Positions 6,756-16,078 of a DNA stretch of 39,666 bases are shown piece after piece (position 1 is the first letter of the stretch; each line of letters begins with the position of its first letter). Made by a program: the position numbers and the translations under genes. This stretch comes from Oscillospiraceae bacterium (lineage in GTDB: Bacteria > Bacillota > Clostridia > Oscillospirales > CAG-272): assembly GCA_015064555.1 (NCBI GenBank), contig SVRZ01000021.1, forward strand, positions 1 through 39,666, written 5' to 3'. The notes below the pieces were generated by a model. That model worked only from the letters and a program-made list of their open reading frames with translations, was not told the origin of the DNA and ran no database searches.

Positions 6756-6796
6756 TGACAGGTAAATAACAGTTTTAATTTATGAAAGGCATAAAA

Positions 6797-8233
6797 ATGC
6801 AGCTTTATAATTCTTTAACAAGAAAAAAGGATAATTTCGTTCCCCGTGTTGAGGGAAAGGTATCTATGTATACCTGCGGTCCAACCGTATATCACTTTGC
6901 ACATATAGGAAATCTGAGGTCCTATATAATGGAGGACATTCTTGAAAAATATCTCAGATACGTCGGCTATGATGTTACAAGAGTTATGAATATCACCGAC
7001 GTAGGTCATCTTACCAGTGATGCCGATACGGGCGAGGATAAGATGCTCAAGGGCGCAAGAAGAGAGCGCAAGACGGTAATGGAGATAGCTAAGTTCTACA
7101 CAGATGCTTTCTTCGCCGACTGCAAGAAGCTCAATATAAAAACTCCCGATTTCGTTGAGCCTGCGACCAACTGTATATCCGAATTCATAGATATGATAAA
7201 TACTCTTCTTGAGAAGGGATACGCATATAAAGCGGGCGGAAATATATATTTCGATACATCAAAGCTGGATAAGTACTACGTTTTCAATGATTTCACCGAG
7301 GAGGATCTTGACGTAGGCGTAAGAGATACCGTCGAGGCTGATGAGAATAAAAAGAATAAAGCCGATTTCGTGCTTTGGTTCACCAAGTCAAAGTTTGATG
7401 ATCAGGAGCTGAAATGGGATTCACCCTTCGGCATAGGCTATCCCGGATGGCATATAGAGTGCTCATGTATTGCCAAGAAGCATCTTGGAGAATATCTCGA
7501 TATACATTGCGGAGGAATTGATAATGCGTTCCCGCACCATACAAACGAGATAGCACAGAGCGAATCTACCTTCGGTCACGAGTGGTGCAAGCATTGGTTC
7601 CACGTTCATCATCTCAATCTCGCATCGGGAAAGATGAGCAAGTCAAAGGGTGAGTTCCTCACCGTTTCTCTTCTTGAGGAGCGTGGCTTTGATCCTCTTG
7701 TATACCGTATGTTCTGCCTTGGATCTCATTACAGAAAGAATCTTGTATTTTCTTGGGAGAACCTCGAGAACGCAAAGACGGCGTACAATAAGCTTGTATC
7801 CAGAATTGCCTCTCTCAAGCCGGCAGAAGCCGACGAGGTTGACGAAGCAGCTATGGAGAAGGGAAGAGCTGCATTCAGATCTGCTCTCGATAATGACCTT
7901 AATACCTCTTTGGCAGTTACCGCTCTTTATGACGTTCTTAAGCTCGATACCAACGATAAGACCAAGCAGGCACTTATCGGCGAGCTTGATACGGTTCTCG
8001 GTCTTGATCTTCTTGACCGTGCGGCAAAGCTTTTCGAGGGGGCAGACGAGGATGAGGCTACCGACGTATCCGCAGAGTTGCTCGCATATATAAAGGAAAG
8101 AATAAATGCAAGAGCAGAGGCTAAGCGCGCAAGGAATTTTGGCGAGGCTGACGCAATAAGAGCAGAGCTTCTCGAAAAGGGAATCACTCTTGTGGATAAG
8201 CGCGAGGGTACCGAATTCATAATAAATAAATGA
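6797..8233 (+). CDS. cysS: Cysteinyl-tRNA synthetase
   Basis: A 478-aa class I aminoacyl-tRNA synthetase that charges tRNA-Cys. Zinc ligand Cys27 lies in YTCGPTVY, the HIGN form of the HIGH motif is at 36-39, further zinc-site residues lie in WHIECSCIAKK, the CysRS signature is HWFHVHHLNL, and KMSKS is at 279-283. The C-terminus holds the anticodon-binding helical bundle. The start at 6797 (MQLYN) has AAAGG at 7-nt spacing, whereas the ATG at 6782 has no SD. Normal family length. It is monocistronic with its own promoter and a hairpin after the stop. Confidence 0.96.
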   Translation: MQLYNSLTRKKDNFVPRVEGKVSMYTCGPTVYHFAHIGNLRSYIMEDILEKYLRYVGYDVTRVMNITDVGHLTSDADTGEDKMLKGARRERKTVMEIAKFYTDAFFADCKKLNIKTPDFVEPATNCISEFIDMINTLLEKGYAYKAGGNIYFDTSKLDKYYVFNDFTEEDLDVGVRDTVEADENKKNKADFVLWFTKSKFDDQELKWDSPFGIGYPGWHIECSCIAKKHLGEYLDIHCGGIDNAFPHHTNEIAQSESTFGHEWCKHWFHVHHLNLASGKMSKSKGEFLTVSLLEERGFDPLVYRMFCLGSHYRKNLVFSWENLENAKTAYNKLVSRIASLKPAEADEVDEAAMEKGRAAFRSALDNDLNTSLAVTALYDVLKLDTNDKTKQALIGELDTVLGLDLLDRAAKLFEGADEDEATDVSAELLAYIKERINARAEAKRARNFGEADAIRAELLEKGITLVDKREGTEFIINK

Positions 8234-8284
8234 CAATAGCGAAGGGAACTTAGAATAACTGTCTTCGATATCCCGACCTACAAC

Positions 8285-8321
8285 AGAGGGTGCCCTGAAT
8301 GAAAAATTCAAGGCACCCTCT
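8285..8321. terminator. Hairpin after cysS, without U-tract
   Basis: 10-bp arms AGAGGGTGCC (8285-8294) and GGCACCCTCT (8312-8321), with inner pairing TGAAT/ATTCA. Neither strand has a T-run after it, so it may be a processing or mRNA-end hairpin rather than a simple intrinsic terminator. Confidence 0.5.
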
Positions 8322-8402
8322 CGGAAAATTAGCCGACACCGTATAAAAACCATTCGGTTTAGGCTTGCATTGATCAGCGTATAAAAAAGAAGGAGAAAAA
8401 AT

Positions 8403-9176
8403 ATGCCATTTGATAAAAGCGCGGCAGACGTGCTGTTCATAAAAGGAGAATACGAGAGAGCGGCGCAGATGTATCTTGAGGGCGCGCGCGAGGGCGAGGA
8501 GATCGCCGCATTCAATTACGCATATTGCCTTCTTAACGGATACGGCGTTGAAAGAGATCCCGGACTGGCGAAAAGCTTTTTCTCTTATGCTAGGGATATG
8601 GCGGGCGGCGAGAGCTGCTATAATCTTGCCGTTATGTATCTTGACGGATGGGGCGTGGAAAGAAATTATCGCACCGCTATGCAATATATGTCCGATGCGG
8701 CAGATCTCGGTTGCGTTGAGGCAAAGCTTTATCTTGGTATGGCATATACTCTTGGATGCGTTTTCTTTCCGGACATAACCTCTATCTGTATGATACCTTA
8801 CCATAAATATGAGGCAAGGAGTGAGGGGCAGTATCTACTTGAGGGTGAGATAGCCAATACTCCCGAGGATGAGGAGGAGCGCTTCTCGGTAATACGCGCC
8901 GATGCAAGAAGGGCATTTGAATATTTCAGCGATGCCGCGCATAGCGATCCTACCTACGTTGAGGATCTGGTGGCACACGGAAAATTCCTGTATGCAAGAT
9001 GCTTTATAGACGGGCTCGGCACCGATTTCAACCGCGAGGTCGGTCTGCGTCTTATGCTCAATGCGGGAAAAAGCGGCTCCGAGGATGCAGTGGCATTCCT
9101 TGCGGAAAACGGAATCACAGAGGCTCTTCTGAATGAGTGGAGCGAGGCTGATAAACCGCGAAAAAGACTGAAATAG
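8403..9176 (+). CDS. Sel1-repeat (TPR-like) protein
   Basis: A 257-aa soluble protein built of Sel1-like helical repeats: AAFNYAYCLLNGYGVERDPG, then CYNLAVMYLDGWGVERNYR, AKLYLGMAYTLGC, and a later pair around FLYARCFIDGLGTDFNREVG. Sel1 repeats form curved solenoids that hold protein partners; the partner here is unknown. There is no signal peptide, so it is probably cytoplasmic. AGAAGGAG precedes the ATG. The VanZ-like gene follows after 9 nt, so the two are likely co-transcribed. Confidence 0.8.
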   Translation: MPFDKSAADVLFIKGEYERAAQMYLEGAREGEEIAAFNYAYCLLNGYGVERDPGLAKSFFSYARDMAGGESCYNLAVMYLDGWGVERNYRTAMQYMSDAADLGCVEAKLYLGMAYTLGCVFFPDITSICMIPYHKYEARSEGQYLLEGEIANTPEDEEERFSVIRADARRAFEYFSDAAHSDPTYVEDLVAHGKFLYARCFIDGLGTDFNREVGLRLMLNAGKSGSEDAVAFLAENGITEALLNEWSEADKPRKRLK

Positions 9177-9185
9177 GGAGTAAAT

Positions 9186-9848
9186 ATGAAACTTAATTTG
9201 AAGCGCCCATTACATATTATTCTGATAATTCTTATAGTGGCGGCGCTTACGTTTATAATTGTTGAATCCTCGTTGTCACACGAAAAGTCTGTTGAGCACA
9301 GTCAGAAGGTTGAGGCGGCTCTTGATAAATTGACAAGCAACAAGAATAACGGCAGCACCGCAGATAATAACCAAGGCGGAGAGTCTGTGAAGGATAACGC
9401 TGCCGGCTCAGTTCAGGGCACGGATAGCGATAATAAGAAGCCGGAATCCGATAAAGGAGGCGCCGACGCACAGAAGCCTGCGGACGGTGAGACGACTGCT
9501 AAAAAAGTATCGTTACGTAAGATAGCGCATTTCGTTGAGCACGGAATCCTCGGAATGCTCATGCTTTTGCTCGCCATATCTATGGAGAGCGAGGCATCGA
9601 AGATAAAAAGGTTGATTCCTTTGCACCCGAGACGTGTCTTCCTTGTCATCAATATGGGGGTTCTTATCGCCCTTTTCGACGAAACAGTGCAGATATTCTC
9701 CGGCCGCGGCTCGTCGGTAAAGGATATATGGCTTGACATATCGGGAAGTGTTTCATTTATTGTGCTTACTTATCTGATCGCATTTTCAGTATATCTCTGC
9801 AAATATAAGCTTATGAAAAGAACAAGGGATGCGGCAGTTTTTGAATAG
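9186..9848 (+). CDS. VanZ-like membrane protein with inserted low-complexity loop
   Basis: A 220-aa protein. TM1 spans about residues 9-27. Residues 30-105 are a hydrophilic stretch rich in Asn, Gly, Lys, Asp and Ala. Then comes the VanZ core: RKIAHFVEHGILGMLMLLL, a TM near 150-165, and the conserved LFDETVQIFSGRGSSVKDI, with a last TM near 190-210. VanZ itself gives low-level teicoplanin resistance by an unknown mechanism; most homologues have no known substrate. Canonical VanZ proteins have a short first loop, so the 75-residue insertion, predicted to be extracellular, is unusual. GGGAG lies upstream of the ATG. Confidence 0.8.
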   Translation: MKLNLKRPLHIILIILIVAALTFIIVESSLSHEKSVEHSQKVEAALDKLTSNKNNGSTADNNQGGESVKDNAAGSVQGTDSDNKKPESDKGGADAQKPADGETTAKKVSLRKIAHFVEHGILGMLMLLLAISMESEASKIKRLIPLHPRRVFLVINMGVLIALFDETVQIFSGRGSSVKDIWLDISGSVSFIVLTYLIAFSVYLCKYKLMKRTRDAAVFE

Positions 9849-9859
9849 ATTATATTAAT

Positions 9860-9905
9860 AGGGGCTGTGTCATTTATTCGCTTACGCCTAAATGACACAG
9901 CCCCT
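9860..9905. repeat. 17-bp perfect inverted repeat (REP/MITE-like hairpin)
   Basis: AGGGGCTGTGTCATTTA (9860-9876) is exactly complementary to 9889-9905 across a 12-nt loop. There is no T-run on either side. It lies between the VanZ gene and the AraC promoter. The remaining 9906-10024 stretch shows no gene. Confidence 0.6.
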
Positions 9906-10024
9906 GAAACTTGATAAATGTTACAGCCGCTCGGTTTTTATATCTGCTGATTCAAAGATACAATTGTTGCGAATTGCATTGGATAAAAAGTCGGTTTTGT
10001 ACAAAATCAATTATGAAAAATGCA

Positions 10025-10053
10025 TTGAAAATAGGATTTTCGGGTGCTATAAT
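10025..10053 (+). promoter_or_regulatory. Extended -10 promoter of the AraC-MATE pair
   Basis: TTGAAA (10025-10030), 17-bp spacer, TATAAT (10048-10053) with a TGC extension just upstream of the -10. A strong promoter by sequence. Confidence 0.85.
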
Positions 10054-10089
10054 ATCCTTACAAATCAAGTATTTATCAGGGGGGATAAA

Positions 10090-11019
10090 ATGCGGTGCTT
10101 TGAGATAGATCTTGGAAAGATGTTAAAGATAGCACTCTGGAACGAAACGGCATACTCCGCACCGATCAGACATCCTACGCGTATTACTCCATCCGCCATA
10201 ATTTATTTCATTATGGAGGGTTCGCTTAAAATCGAGAGCGATGGAGTTGAGCGTGAATACTTCGCAGGGGATGTAGCTATATTCCCCAAAGGAGTATTTC
10301 AGTGTCCAACATCCGATAGCTCGGTGAGATATTATTTCATTCATTTCAGCGATGACGCCTTAGTAGTGCGCGATTATTCGGAGGAGAAATATTCTGATGA
10401 GCTTCTTTTGCTTAGAAAAAGCAGACTTACACTTTCTCATATAGATGAGAAATCAATGTATGACAGTATAGGAATACTTCTTAAGGATCAATTTTCGATC
10501 TCTAAGGAGCAATTGCACAAAATTTCGGTAGATCTTGAAAATATTACCAAGCTTCTTATCAGAAGAAATCCCCGCAACCTACTGCGTGCATCATATACCC
10601 TTGCGGATATACTTTATTCGCTTGAGGGAAGCGGTGATGAAATCGAAAATGTACATACAGATAGGACTCGCGCCTTTGCATTGGTCACAAGGGCTGCGAA
10701 ATATATAGAAAAGAATTATACGTCAGATATTTCGATAGAAAAAATTGCAGCGGAGCTCTATATTAATCCGGATTACCTTGGCAGGATTTTTAAAAAGCAT
10801 ATAGGCTGCAGTATGACACAATATAAAAACCGATTGCGTATTACAGCAGCAAAGCGTATGCTTATGTCAACCGCAAGCAACATAGACGAGATCGCTTTTG
10901 AGACAGGATTTTCGGACAGATTTTATTTTTCGAGAATATTCAAGGAAATAGAGGGAATAACTCCCAACGAGTACAGGCGTAATGCTTACGGCATAAATAT
11001 ACAAAATAATGAAGATTGA
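10090..11019 (+). CDS. AraC-family transcriptional regulator
   Basis: A 309-aa protein. The N-terminal cupin-like sensing domain carries IIYFIMEGSLKIE, EYFAGDVAIFPKG and RYYFIHFS, typical of AraC arms that bind small molecules. The C-terminal ~100 residues hold two helix-turn-helix units: ISIEKIAAELYINPDYLGRI with FKKHIGCSMTQYKNRLRI, and NIDEIAFETGFSDRFYFSRI with FKEIEGITPNEYRR. The start at 10090 follows AGGGGGG; an upstream open stretch to 9892 overlaps the promoter and is rejected. Its last 11 bases overlap the MATE gene, so it very likely controls that exporter. The ligand cannot be read from the sequence. Confidence 0.9.
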   Translation: MRCFEIDLGKMLKIALWNETAYSAPIRHPTRITPSAIIYFIMEGSLKIESDGVEREYFAGDVAIFPKGVFQCPTSDSSVRYYFIHFSDDALVVRDYSEEKYSDELLLLRKSRLTLSHIDEKSMYDSIGILLKDQFSISKEQLHKISVDLENITKLLIRRNPRNLLRASYTLADILYSLEGSGDEIENVHTDRTRAFALVTRAAKYIEKNYTSDISIEKIAAELYINPDYLGRIFKKHIGCSMTQYKNRLRITAAKRMLMSTASNIDEIAFETGFSDRFYFSRIFKEIEGITPNEYRRNAYGINIQNNED

Positions 11020-12397
11020 AAAAATAAAAAAACGATTGGATGATCTGTTTAATATATCTCAATTATATATCATCGAGAACGGAAAGCATATATCGGTTTC
11101 TTCTCTGGCTTTTCCTACATTGCTACAGCATATATTACTGGCGGTCATCGGCACTATAAATACTGCTATGATATCCGGATATGCGGAGAATGCCGTCGGT
11201 GCCACGACTGCCGCATCGCAGGTGGTAACACTTGCGTGCACAGTTACTGCTATGATTACCGTTGGTACCAATGTTATGGTCAATATAGAGCTCGGACGAG
11301 GGGATAGAAAAGCCGCTGCACGTTACGCAGGCGCATCGTTAATACTCTCATCTCTGCTTGGCATGTGTATCAGCATAATATTTGTTTGCTTTTCCACTGA
11401 AATTCTTGAATTTATGAACATTACAGATGATGCCTTGAGTTATGGTAGCAGTTATCTAAGAATATATGGAGGTGCCCTCGTACTACAAGTAATATCAAAT
11501 AGTCTTACAAGCCTCCTTATATGCTACGGTCATACGATGAAAACCATGGCAAAAAGCATCGCCGCAACCCTGATAGGCGTTTTATTCGGATATCTTTTTT
11601 TGAAAATCGATCTCATTCCGGAAATAGATGGCACCGTGGCAATTGCATTGGGAAACGTAATTTCCTTTGTTTTTAATCTTGCAATAACCTGTTTGCTGCT
11701 TCTGAAAGCACGAATTCCGATATCTCTTGATATAAATTACCATACAGTTTTACGCATATTGAAGGTAGGAGTTCCGGGAGGAGCTTCGGGAATTTCTTAT
11801 ATGCTGGCGCAGACAATTACCACTTCATTTATGGCTGATATCGGTATACTATCTCTGAATACCAAGTCATATGTAGGATCTATCGTGCAGTATACTTATT
11901 TTGTAAGTGCTGCATTGGCAACAGGTGTACAAATAATGATGGGACGCTATGCGGGCCGCGGCGATTCTTCTTCTATGAAGAAATTAGCATCCTCAAGCCT
12001 GAAGATCGCCGTTTTATCAAATGGAATATGCTCACTTGCGGTTCTTATATTCCATCGACCGCTTTTGGGGATATTTACGGATAATCCGGATGTATTAGCA
12101 TTGGCATCGCTGATATTCGTGATCGATATTTTTGTTGAGATCATCCGTGCGGTGAACCACGTTATGGAGTCATCACTGAATGCTTCTCGTGATGTATGCG
12201 TAACCTTAACGGCATCGATTTTATCCTGCTGGTTCGGAAGTGTATTTCTTTCATATCTATTTGGAATAAGGCTCGGTATGGGACTATCCGGATGCTGGTT
12301 GGCATTTGCTATCGATGAGCTGATAAAGGCTACTATATATGTTATACGTTGGCGTTCCGGCAGATGGAGGCAAAAACTCGGAATCAGTGAAAACTGA
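11009..12397 (+). CDS. MATE-family efflux transporter
   Basis: A 462-aa membrane protein with about 12 hydrophobic segments in two similar halves. The first half carries LAFPTLLQHILLAVIGTINT and ISGYAENAVGATTAASQ, typical of the MATE N-lobe; the second begins near ILKVGVPGGASGISYMLAQT. MATE proteins export drugs or metabolites in exchange for Na+ or H+. Length fits the family. It starts inside the end of the AraC gene (11-nt overlap) with no clear SD, so translation probably depends on coupling. A bidirectional terminator follows. Confidence 0.9.
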   Translation: MKIEKIKKRLDDLFNISQLYIIENGKHISVSSLAFPTLLQHILLAVIGTINTAMISGYAENAVGATTAASQVVTLACTVTAMITVGTNVMVNIELGRGDRKAAARYAGASLILSSLLGMCISIIFVCFSTEILEFMNITDDALSYGSSYLRIYGGALVLQVISNSLTSLLICYGHTMKTMAKSIAATLIGVLFGYLFLKIDLIPEIDGTVAIALGNVISFVFNLAITCLLLLKARIPISLDINYHTVLRILKVGVPGGASGISYMLAQTITTSFMADIGILSLNTKSYVGSIVQYTYFVSAALATGVQIMMGRYAGRGDSSSMKKLASSSLKIAVLSNGICSLAVLIFHRPLLGIFTDNPDVLALASLIFVIDIFVEIIRAVNHVMESSLNASRDVCVTLTASILSCWFGSVFLSYLFGIRLGMGLSGCWLAFAIDELIKATIYVIRWRSGRWRQKLGISEN

Positions 12398-12447
12398 TGC
12401 TACAGACGTTTTTGCGAAGGGCACGGGTATCGCATTTTAGCATAACG

Positions 12448-12496
12448 AAAAAACGAGTGGAGATGTCCAAAATAGGCATCTCCACTTTCTGTTTTT
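12448..12496. terminator. Bidirectional terminator between MATE and ABC operons
   Basis: Stem AGTGGAGATG (12456-12465) with CATCTCCACT (12477-12486). TTCTGTTTTT follows on plus, and TCGTTTTTT on minus. It serves both converging operons. Confidence 0.8.
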
Positions 12497-12545
12497 ATAG
12501 GAAGTTTTCGGAAATCAGGTTAAAACCTGAGAATCTCTGATTTTG

Positions 12546-14306
12546 TTATTTTACTGTTTTGAATTGACTTTCATATAACTCTTTATAGAAACCGTTTATG
12601 CTAAGAAGCTCTGTATGTGAGCCTTGCTCAATAATATTTCCGTCCTTCATAACGAGAATAACATCGGCATTTTTTATTGTAGAAAGCCGGTGTGCTACTA
12701 TAAAGCTCGTTCTGCCGACCATCATTTTAGAAAATGCCTCCTGGATCTTTATTTCCGTACGGGTATCAATTGAGGAGGTTGCCTCGTCAAGTATAAGCAT
12801 AGGCGGCAGAGCAAGCATTATTCTGGCTATGGAAATAAGCTGGCGCTGGCCCTGAGAGAGTGATTCACCTCCGCCTGTAATGACGGTATCGTAGCCGTTT
12901 TTCATCCTTTTTATGAAGCCGTGCGCATGAGAAGCCTTTGCGGCTGATATTATTTCTTCATCGGTGGCATCAGGTCTTCCCATTGCGATATTTTCACGTA
13001 CCGTACCCGAAGCGAGCCAGGTTTCCTGAAGCACCATACCGTAGTTTTTACGCAAGGATGATCTGGTTATTTTACGTATATCTGTGCCGTCCACCGATAT
13101 CTCACCGCCACATACGTCATAGAAGCGCATAAGCAGATTTATAAGCGTTGTCTTTCCGCATCCCGTAGGACCTACTATTGCTATCCTGCTTCCGCTCTTA
13201 ACCGAAAGATTCAGATTTTCGATAAGCTTCTTTTCCGGAGTATATGAGAAGGATACGTCCTTCATAGAAACCTCGCCATTCGGATTTGTCAGCACGGATG
13301 CATCGGGAGCATCGGGGATCTCGTCCTCCTCTTCTATAAGCTCAAATATCCTTGCGGCAGATGCAAGCGCATTCTGAAATTCGGTGACAACGCCGGAAAT
13401 TTCATTAAAGGGCTTGGTATACTGATTCGTATATGAGAGCAAGCAAGAGAGCTGACCGACGGTAAATGGAACCGAGCTTCCTGCGGTGGCTATTGCCGTG
13501 AATGCACCGGTAAGTGCGACTGCCGCATAGACCACGTTATTTACGAATCTTGTCGTGGGATTAACAAGCGAGGAGAAGAATATCGCCTTCAGCGATGCCT
13601 TTTCGAGCCTTGCATTGATTTCTTCGAATGCTTCGATAGACTCATCCTCGCGCGAGAATGCCAGCACAACCTTCTGGTTACCGACAGTTTCGTCTATGTG
13701 AGCCGTTTGCTCACCCGTGGTTTTCGATCTCAGGGTGAACATATCGTGTGTTCTTGTACCGATAAATTTAGCTATGAAAAGCGAAAGGGGAGTGAGCACA
13801 ACGACAACGAGTGCTATCTTCCAGCTTATGGTGACCATAAACACAAGCGTTCCAACTATCGTGAGAATACCCGTAAAGAGGTGGGTGAAGCCTAAGAGAA
13901 GTCCGTCTGCAAAATGATCCACGTCACTGATGATACGGCTGACAACGTCTCCCTTCGCGTGGGAGTCAATATATGATATAGGAAGCCTTTCGAGCTTTTC
14001 AAAGGCATCGTTTCTCATATCGCGGACGACCTGATAGGTCACCTTATTGTTAAGGTATGTCATTGCCCACTGAGAGACAGCCGTTATCAGGATCATAATG
14101 CCTGCGGCGGTAAGATTTTTGATAATGCCGCCAAAGTCCACCTCTCCGCGCCCAATGATAAGATCGATCGAATTACCTATGAGGATCGGAACGTATAGTG
14201 TGAGAGCAACTATAACCAGTGCAAGAAGCGCTGAAAGGAGCATAAGAAATTTATATTTTCCTATATATTTCAGTATTTTGGAAAGTGTGGAATTGGATTT
14301 ACGCAT
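12546..14306 (-). CDS. ABC exporter subunit (fused permease/ATPase), second gene
   Basis: A 586-aa half-transporter: six TM helices in about residues 15-300, then an ABC ATPase domain with Walker A GPTGCGKTT, Q-loop MVLQETWL, signature LSQGQRQLISIARI, Walker B MLILDEATSSID with the catalytic Glu, and switch His in IVAHRLS. The signature has Gln in place of the usual second-position Gly. That fits a heterodimeric multidrug exporter (BmrCD or TM287/288 type) with one impaired ATP site. The start at 14306 overlaps the end of the partner gene by 8 nt and has AAGGAGG upstream; a longer in-frame start at 14369 lies inside the partner gene and is rejected. Confidence 0.92.
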   Translation of the reverse strand: MRKSNSTLSKILKYIGKYKFLMLLSALLALVIVALTLYVPILIGNSIDLIIGRGEVDFGGIIKNLTAAGIMILITAVSQWAMTYLNNKVTYQVVRDMRNDAFEKLERLPISYIDSHAKGDVVSRIISDVDHFADGLLLGFTHLFTGILTIVGTLVFMVTISWKIALVVVVLTPLSLFIAKFIGTRTHDMFTLRSKTTGEQTAHIDETVGNQKVVLAFSREDESIEAFEEINARLEKASLKAIFFSSLVNPTTRFVNNVVYAAVALTGAFTAIATAGSSVPFTVGQLSCLLSYTNQYTKPFNEISGVVTEFQNALASAARIFELIEEEDEIPDAPDASVLTNPNGEVSMKDVSFSYTPEKKLIENLNLSVKSGSRIAIVGPTGCGKTTLINLLMRFYDVCGGEISVDGTDIRKITRSSLRKNYGMVLQETWLASGTVRENIAMGRPDATDEEIISAAKASHAHGFIKRMKNGYDTVITGGGESLSQGQRQLISIARIMLALPPMLILDEATSSIDTRTEIKIQEAFSKMMVGRTSFIVAHRLSTIKNADVILVMKDGNIIEQGSHTELLSINGFYKELYESQFKTVK

Positions 14307-16029
14307 TTGCGCCGTCCTCCTTTCCGAACTGAGTTTCGTATATCTCTTTGTACACAGAGCAGCTTTCAAGAAGCTCTTCGTGAGCTCCGATAGCTATGAC
14401 CTCGCCGTCATCGAGAACGATTATTTTATCTGCACTCATAACCGAGGAGGTGCGCTGTGAAACTATGAAAACGGTCATGTCATCGGTCGATCTTGAGATC
14501 GCCGATCTCAGATTCGCATCGGTGGCATAATCCAGTGCGGATGCAGAGTCGTCAAGGATGAGTATGTCCGGCTTTTTTACAAGGGCGCGCGCTATGGTAA
14601 GCCTTTGCCTCTGACCGCCGGAAAGATTTCTGCCGCCCTGCTCAATGTAAGCATCAAGGCCGCCCTTATCCTCTACGATAGATGCTCCTTGCGCTATTTC
14701 AATGGCATTAAGTATATCCGAATCTGTGGCATCCTTGTTACCCCAGCGCATATTATCACGTATGCTTCCCGAGAAAAGAACCGCCTTTTGAGGAACGATA
14801 CCGATTTTTTCTCGCAGGCTATCCTTGGTATAATCCGAAATAGGTCTGCCGTCTATAGTGATGCTTCCGTCAGTTGCATCGTAGAATCTCGGAATAAGAT
14901 TGACCAGCGAGCTTTTTCCGGAGCCTGTTCCACCTATAATTCCGATAGTGCTTCCGCGCTCGGCGGTAAACGAAACCGAAGCAAGCGAATTATCACCGGC
15001 ACCATTATATCTGAGGCTTACGTTATTGAAGACGATACCGCTTCCAACTCCTGTGAATACGCTTGTGCCGTATTTCATACTGCTTTCGGTGTCGAAGACG
15101 TTTCTGATGCGTGCTGCAGATGCAAGCGCTTTGGTTATACTGATTATCAGATTTGCCAGCTTTACAAGCTCCACAAGAATCTGGCACATATAATTGTAAA
15201 GCGCAACGACCTCACCCTGAGATAAATCTCCGATATCAACGCGCAGTGCACCGATATATATGAGAAAGATAATTGCGAAATTTATAAGAATATACGTCAG
15301 TGGGTTCATCAGCGCGGATATTTTTCCTACGAGCTTCTGCATTGCGGTCAGGGAGTCGTTTGCCTCCTTGAAGTTTTGTATTTCATCGTTTTCCTTGCAG
15401 AATGCGCGGATGACTCTTGCGCCGCTGAGCGCATCTCTTGTTCTCGAAAGAACACCGTCAAGCCTGGTTTGTGTCGCTTTGTATAATGGCATAGAGCCGA
15501 GCATAATTCCGAAAACAACTACAGAAAGAAGGGGAATTACAACCACGAAGGTGAGTGCCGCTCTTTTATCAATGGTGAATGCCATTATCATAGCGCCGAA
15601 AACAACGAATGGAGAGCGGAGCAGAAGCCTGAGTGTCAGGTTGATACCGTTCTGAACCTGATTCGAGTCGCTCGTGAGGCGTGATATAAGCGTAGAAGGT
15701 CCTATCGCATCAATCTCGCTGTATGAGAGCGTCTGGATATGCCTGTAAAGCGCATTTTTCATTCCTGTCGTAACTCCGCAGGCGGCCCTTGCGGCAAAAT
15801 ATTGCGCCGTCACCGAGAATCCGAGTCCGATCGCGCCGAGAGCAACCAAGATAAGCGAGGAGCGTATTATATATGTGCCATCACCGCCGCCCGATTTTAT
15901 TCCATTATCAATAAGATCGGCTATTATCAACGGTACTATAAGCTCGAGCGATGCTTCAAGCAGCTTAAAGAGCGGGCCAAGCACACTTTCCTTTATAAAT
16001 CCCTTAAAGAATCCGGCTAGCTTTTTCAA
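14299..16029 (-). CDS. ABC exporter subunit (fused permease/ATPase), first gene
   Basis: A 576-aa half-transporter, with six TM helices in about residues 15-290 and an ATPase domain: Walker A GGTGSGKSS, Q-loop IVPQKAVLF, a canonical LSGGQRQRLTIARA signature, and Walker B DILILDDSASALD. The residue after the Walker B Asp is Asp instead of the catalytic Glu, and the switch residue reads VSQRTS, with Gln where His is expected. This is therefore the non-catalytic NBD of the heterodimer, paired with the gene at 12546. The start is TTG at 16027-16029 behind AAAGGAG. Substrates of such exporters are usually diverse hydrophobic compounds. Confidence 0.92.
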   Translation of the reverse strand: MKKLAGFFKGFIKESVLGPLFKLLEASLELIVPLIIADLIDNGIKSGGGDGTYIIRSSLILVALGAIGLGFSVTAQYFAARAACGVTTGMKNALYRHIQTLSYSEIDAIGPSTLISRLTSDSNQVQNGINLTLRLLLRSPFVVFGAMIMAFTIDKRAALTFVVVIPLLSVVVFGIMLGSMPLYKATQTRLDGVLSRTRDALSGARVIRAFCKENDEIQNFKEANDSLTAMQKLVGKISALMNPLTYILINFAIIFLIYIGALRVDIGDLSQGEVVALYNYMCQILVELVKLANLIISITKALASAARIRNVFDTESSMKYGTSVFTGVGSGIVFNNVSLRYNGAGDNSLASVSFTAERGSTIGIIGGTGSGKSSLVNLIPRFYDATDGSITIDGRPISDYTKDSLREKIGIVPQKAVLFSGSIRDNMRWGNKDATDSDILNAIEIAQGASIVEDKGGLDAYIEQGGRNLSGGQRQRLTIARALVKKPDILILDDSASALDYATDANLRSAISRSTDDMTVFIVSQRTSSVMSADKIIVLDDGEVIAIGAHEELLESCSVYKEIYETQFGKEDGANA

Positions 16030-16057
16030 TTTTTTCTCCTTTGATGTTATTTACGAG

Positions 16058-16078
16058 TTTAAGTATAACATACTTAAA
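16058..16078. promoter_or_regulatory. Operator-like palindrome over the ABC exporter promoter
   Basis: TTTAAGTAT (16058-16066), spacer AAC, ATACTTAAA (16070-16078): a perfect 9+9 bp dyad that covers the -10 and part of the spacer. The size and AT-rich sequence fit a MarR-family operator. No regulator gene is adjacent, so the repressor would have to be encoded elsewhere. Confidence 0.6.

Noticed and set aside
6756-6796. T-box leader before cysS (and before proS)
   Set aside because: Both leaders are only about 35-40 nt from the -10 to the start codon, far too short for a T-box.
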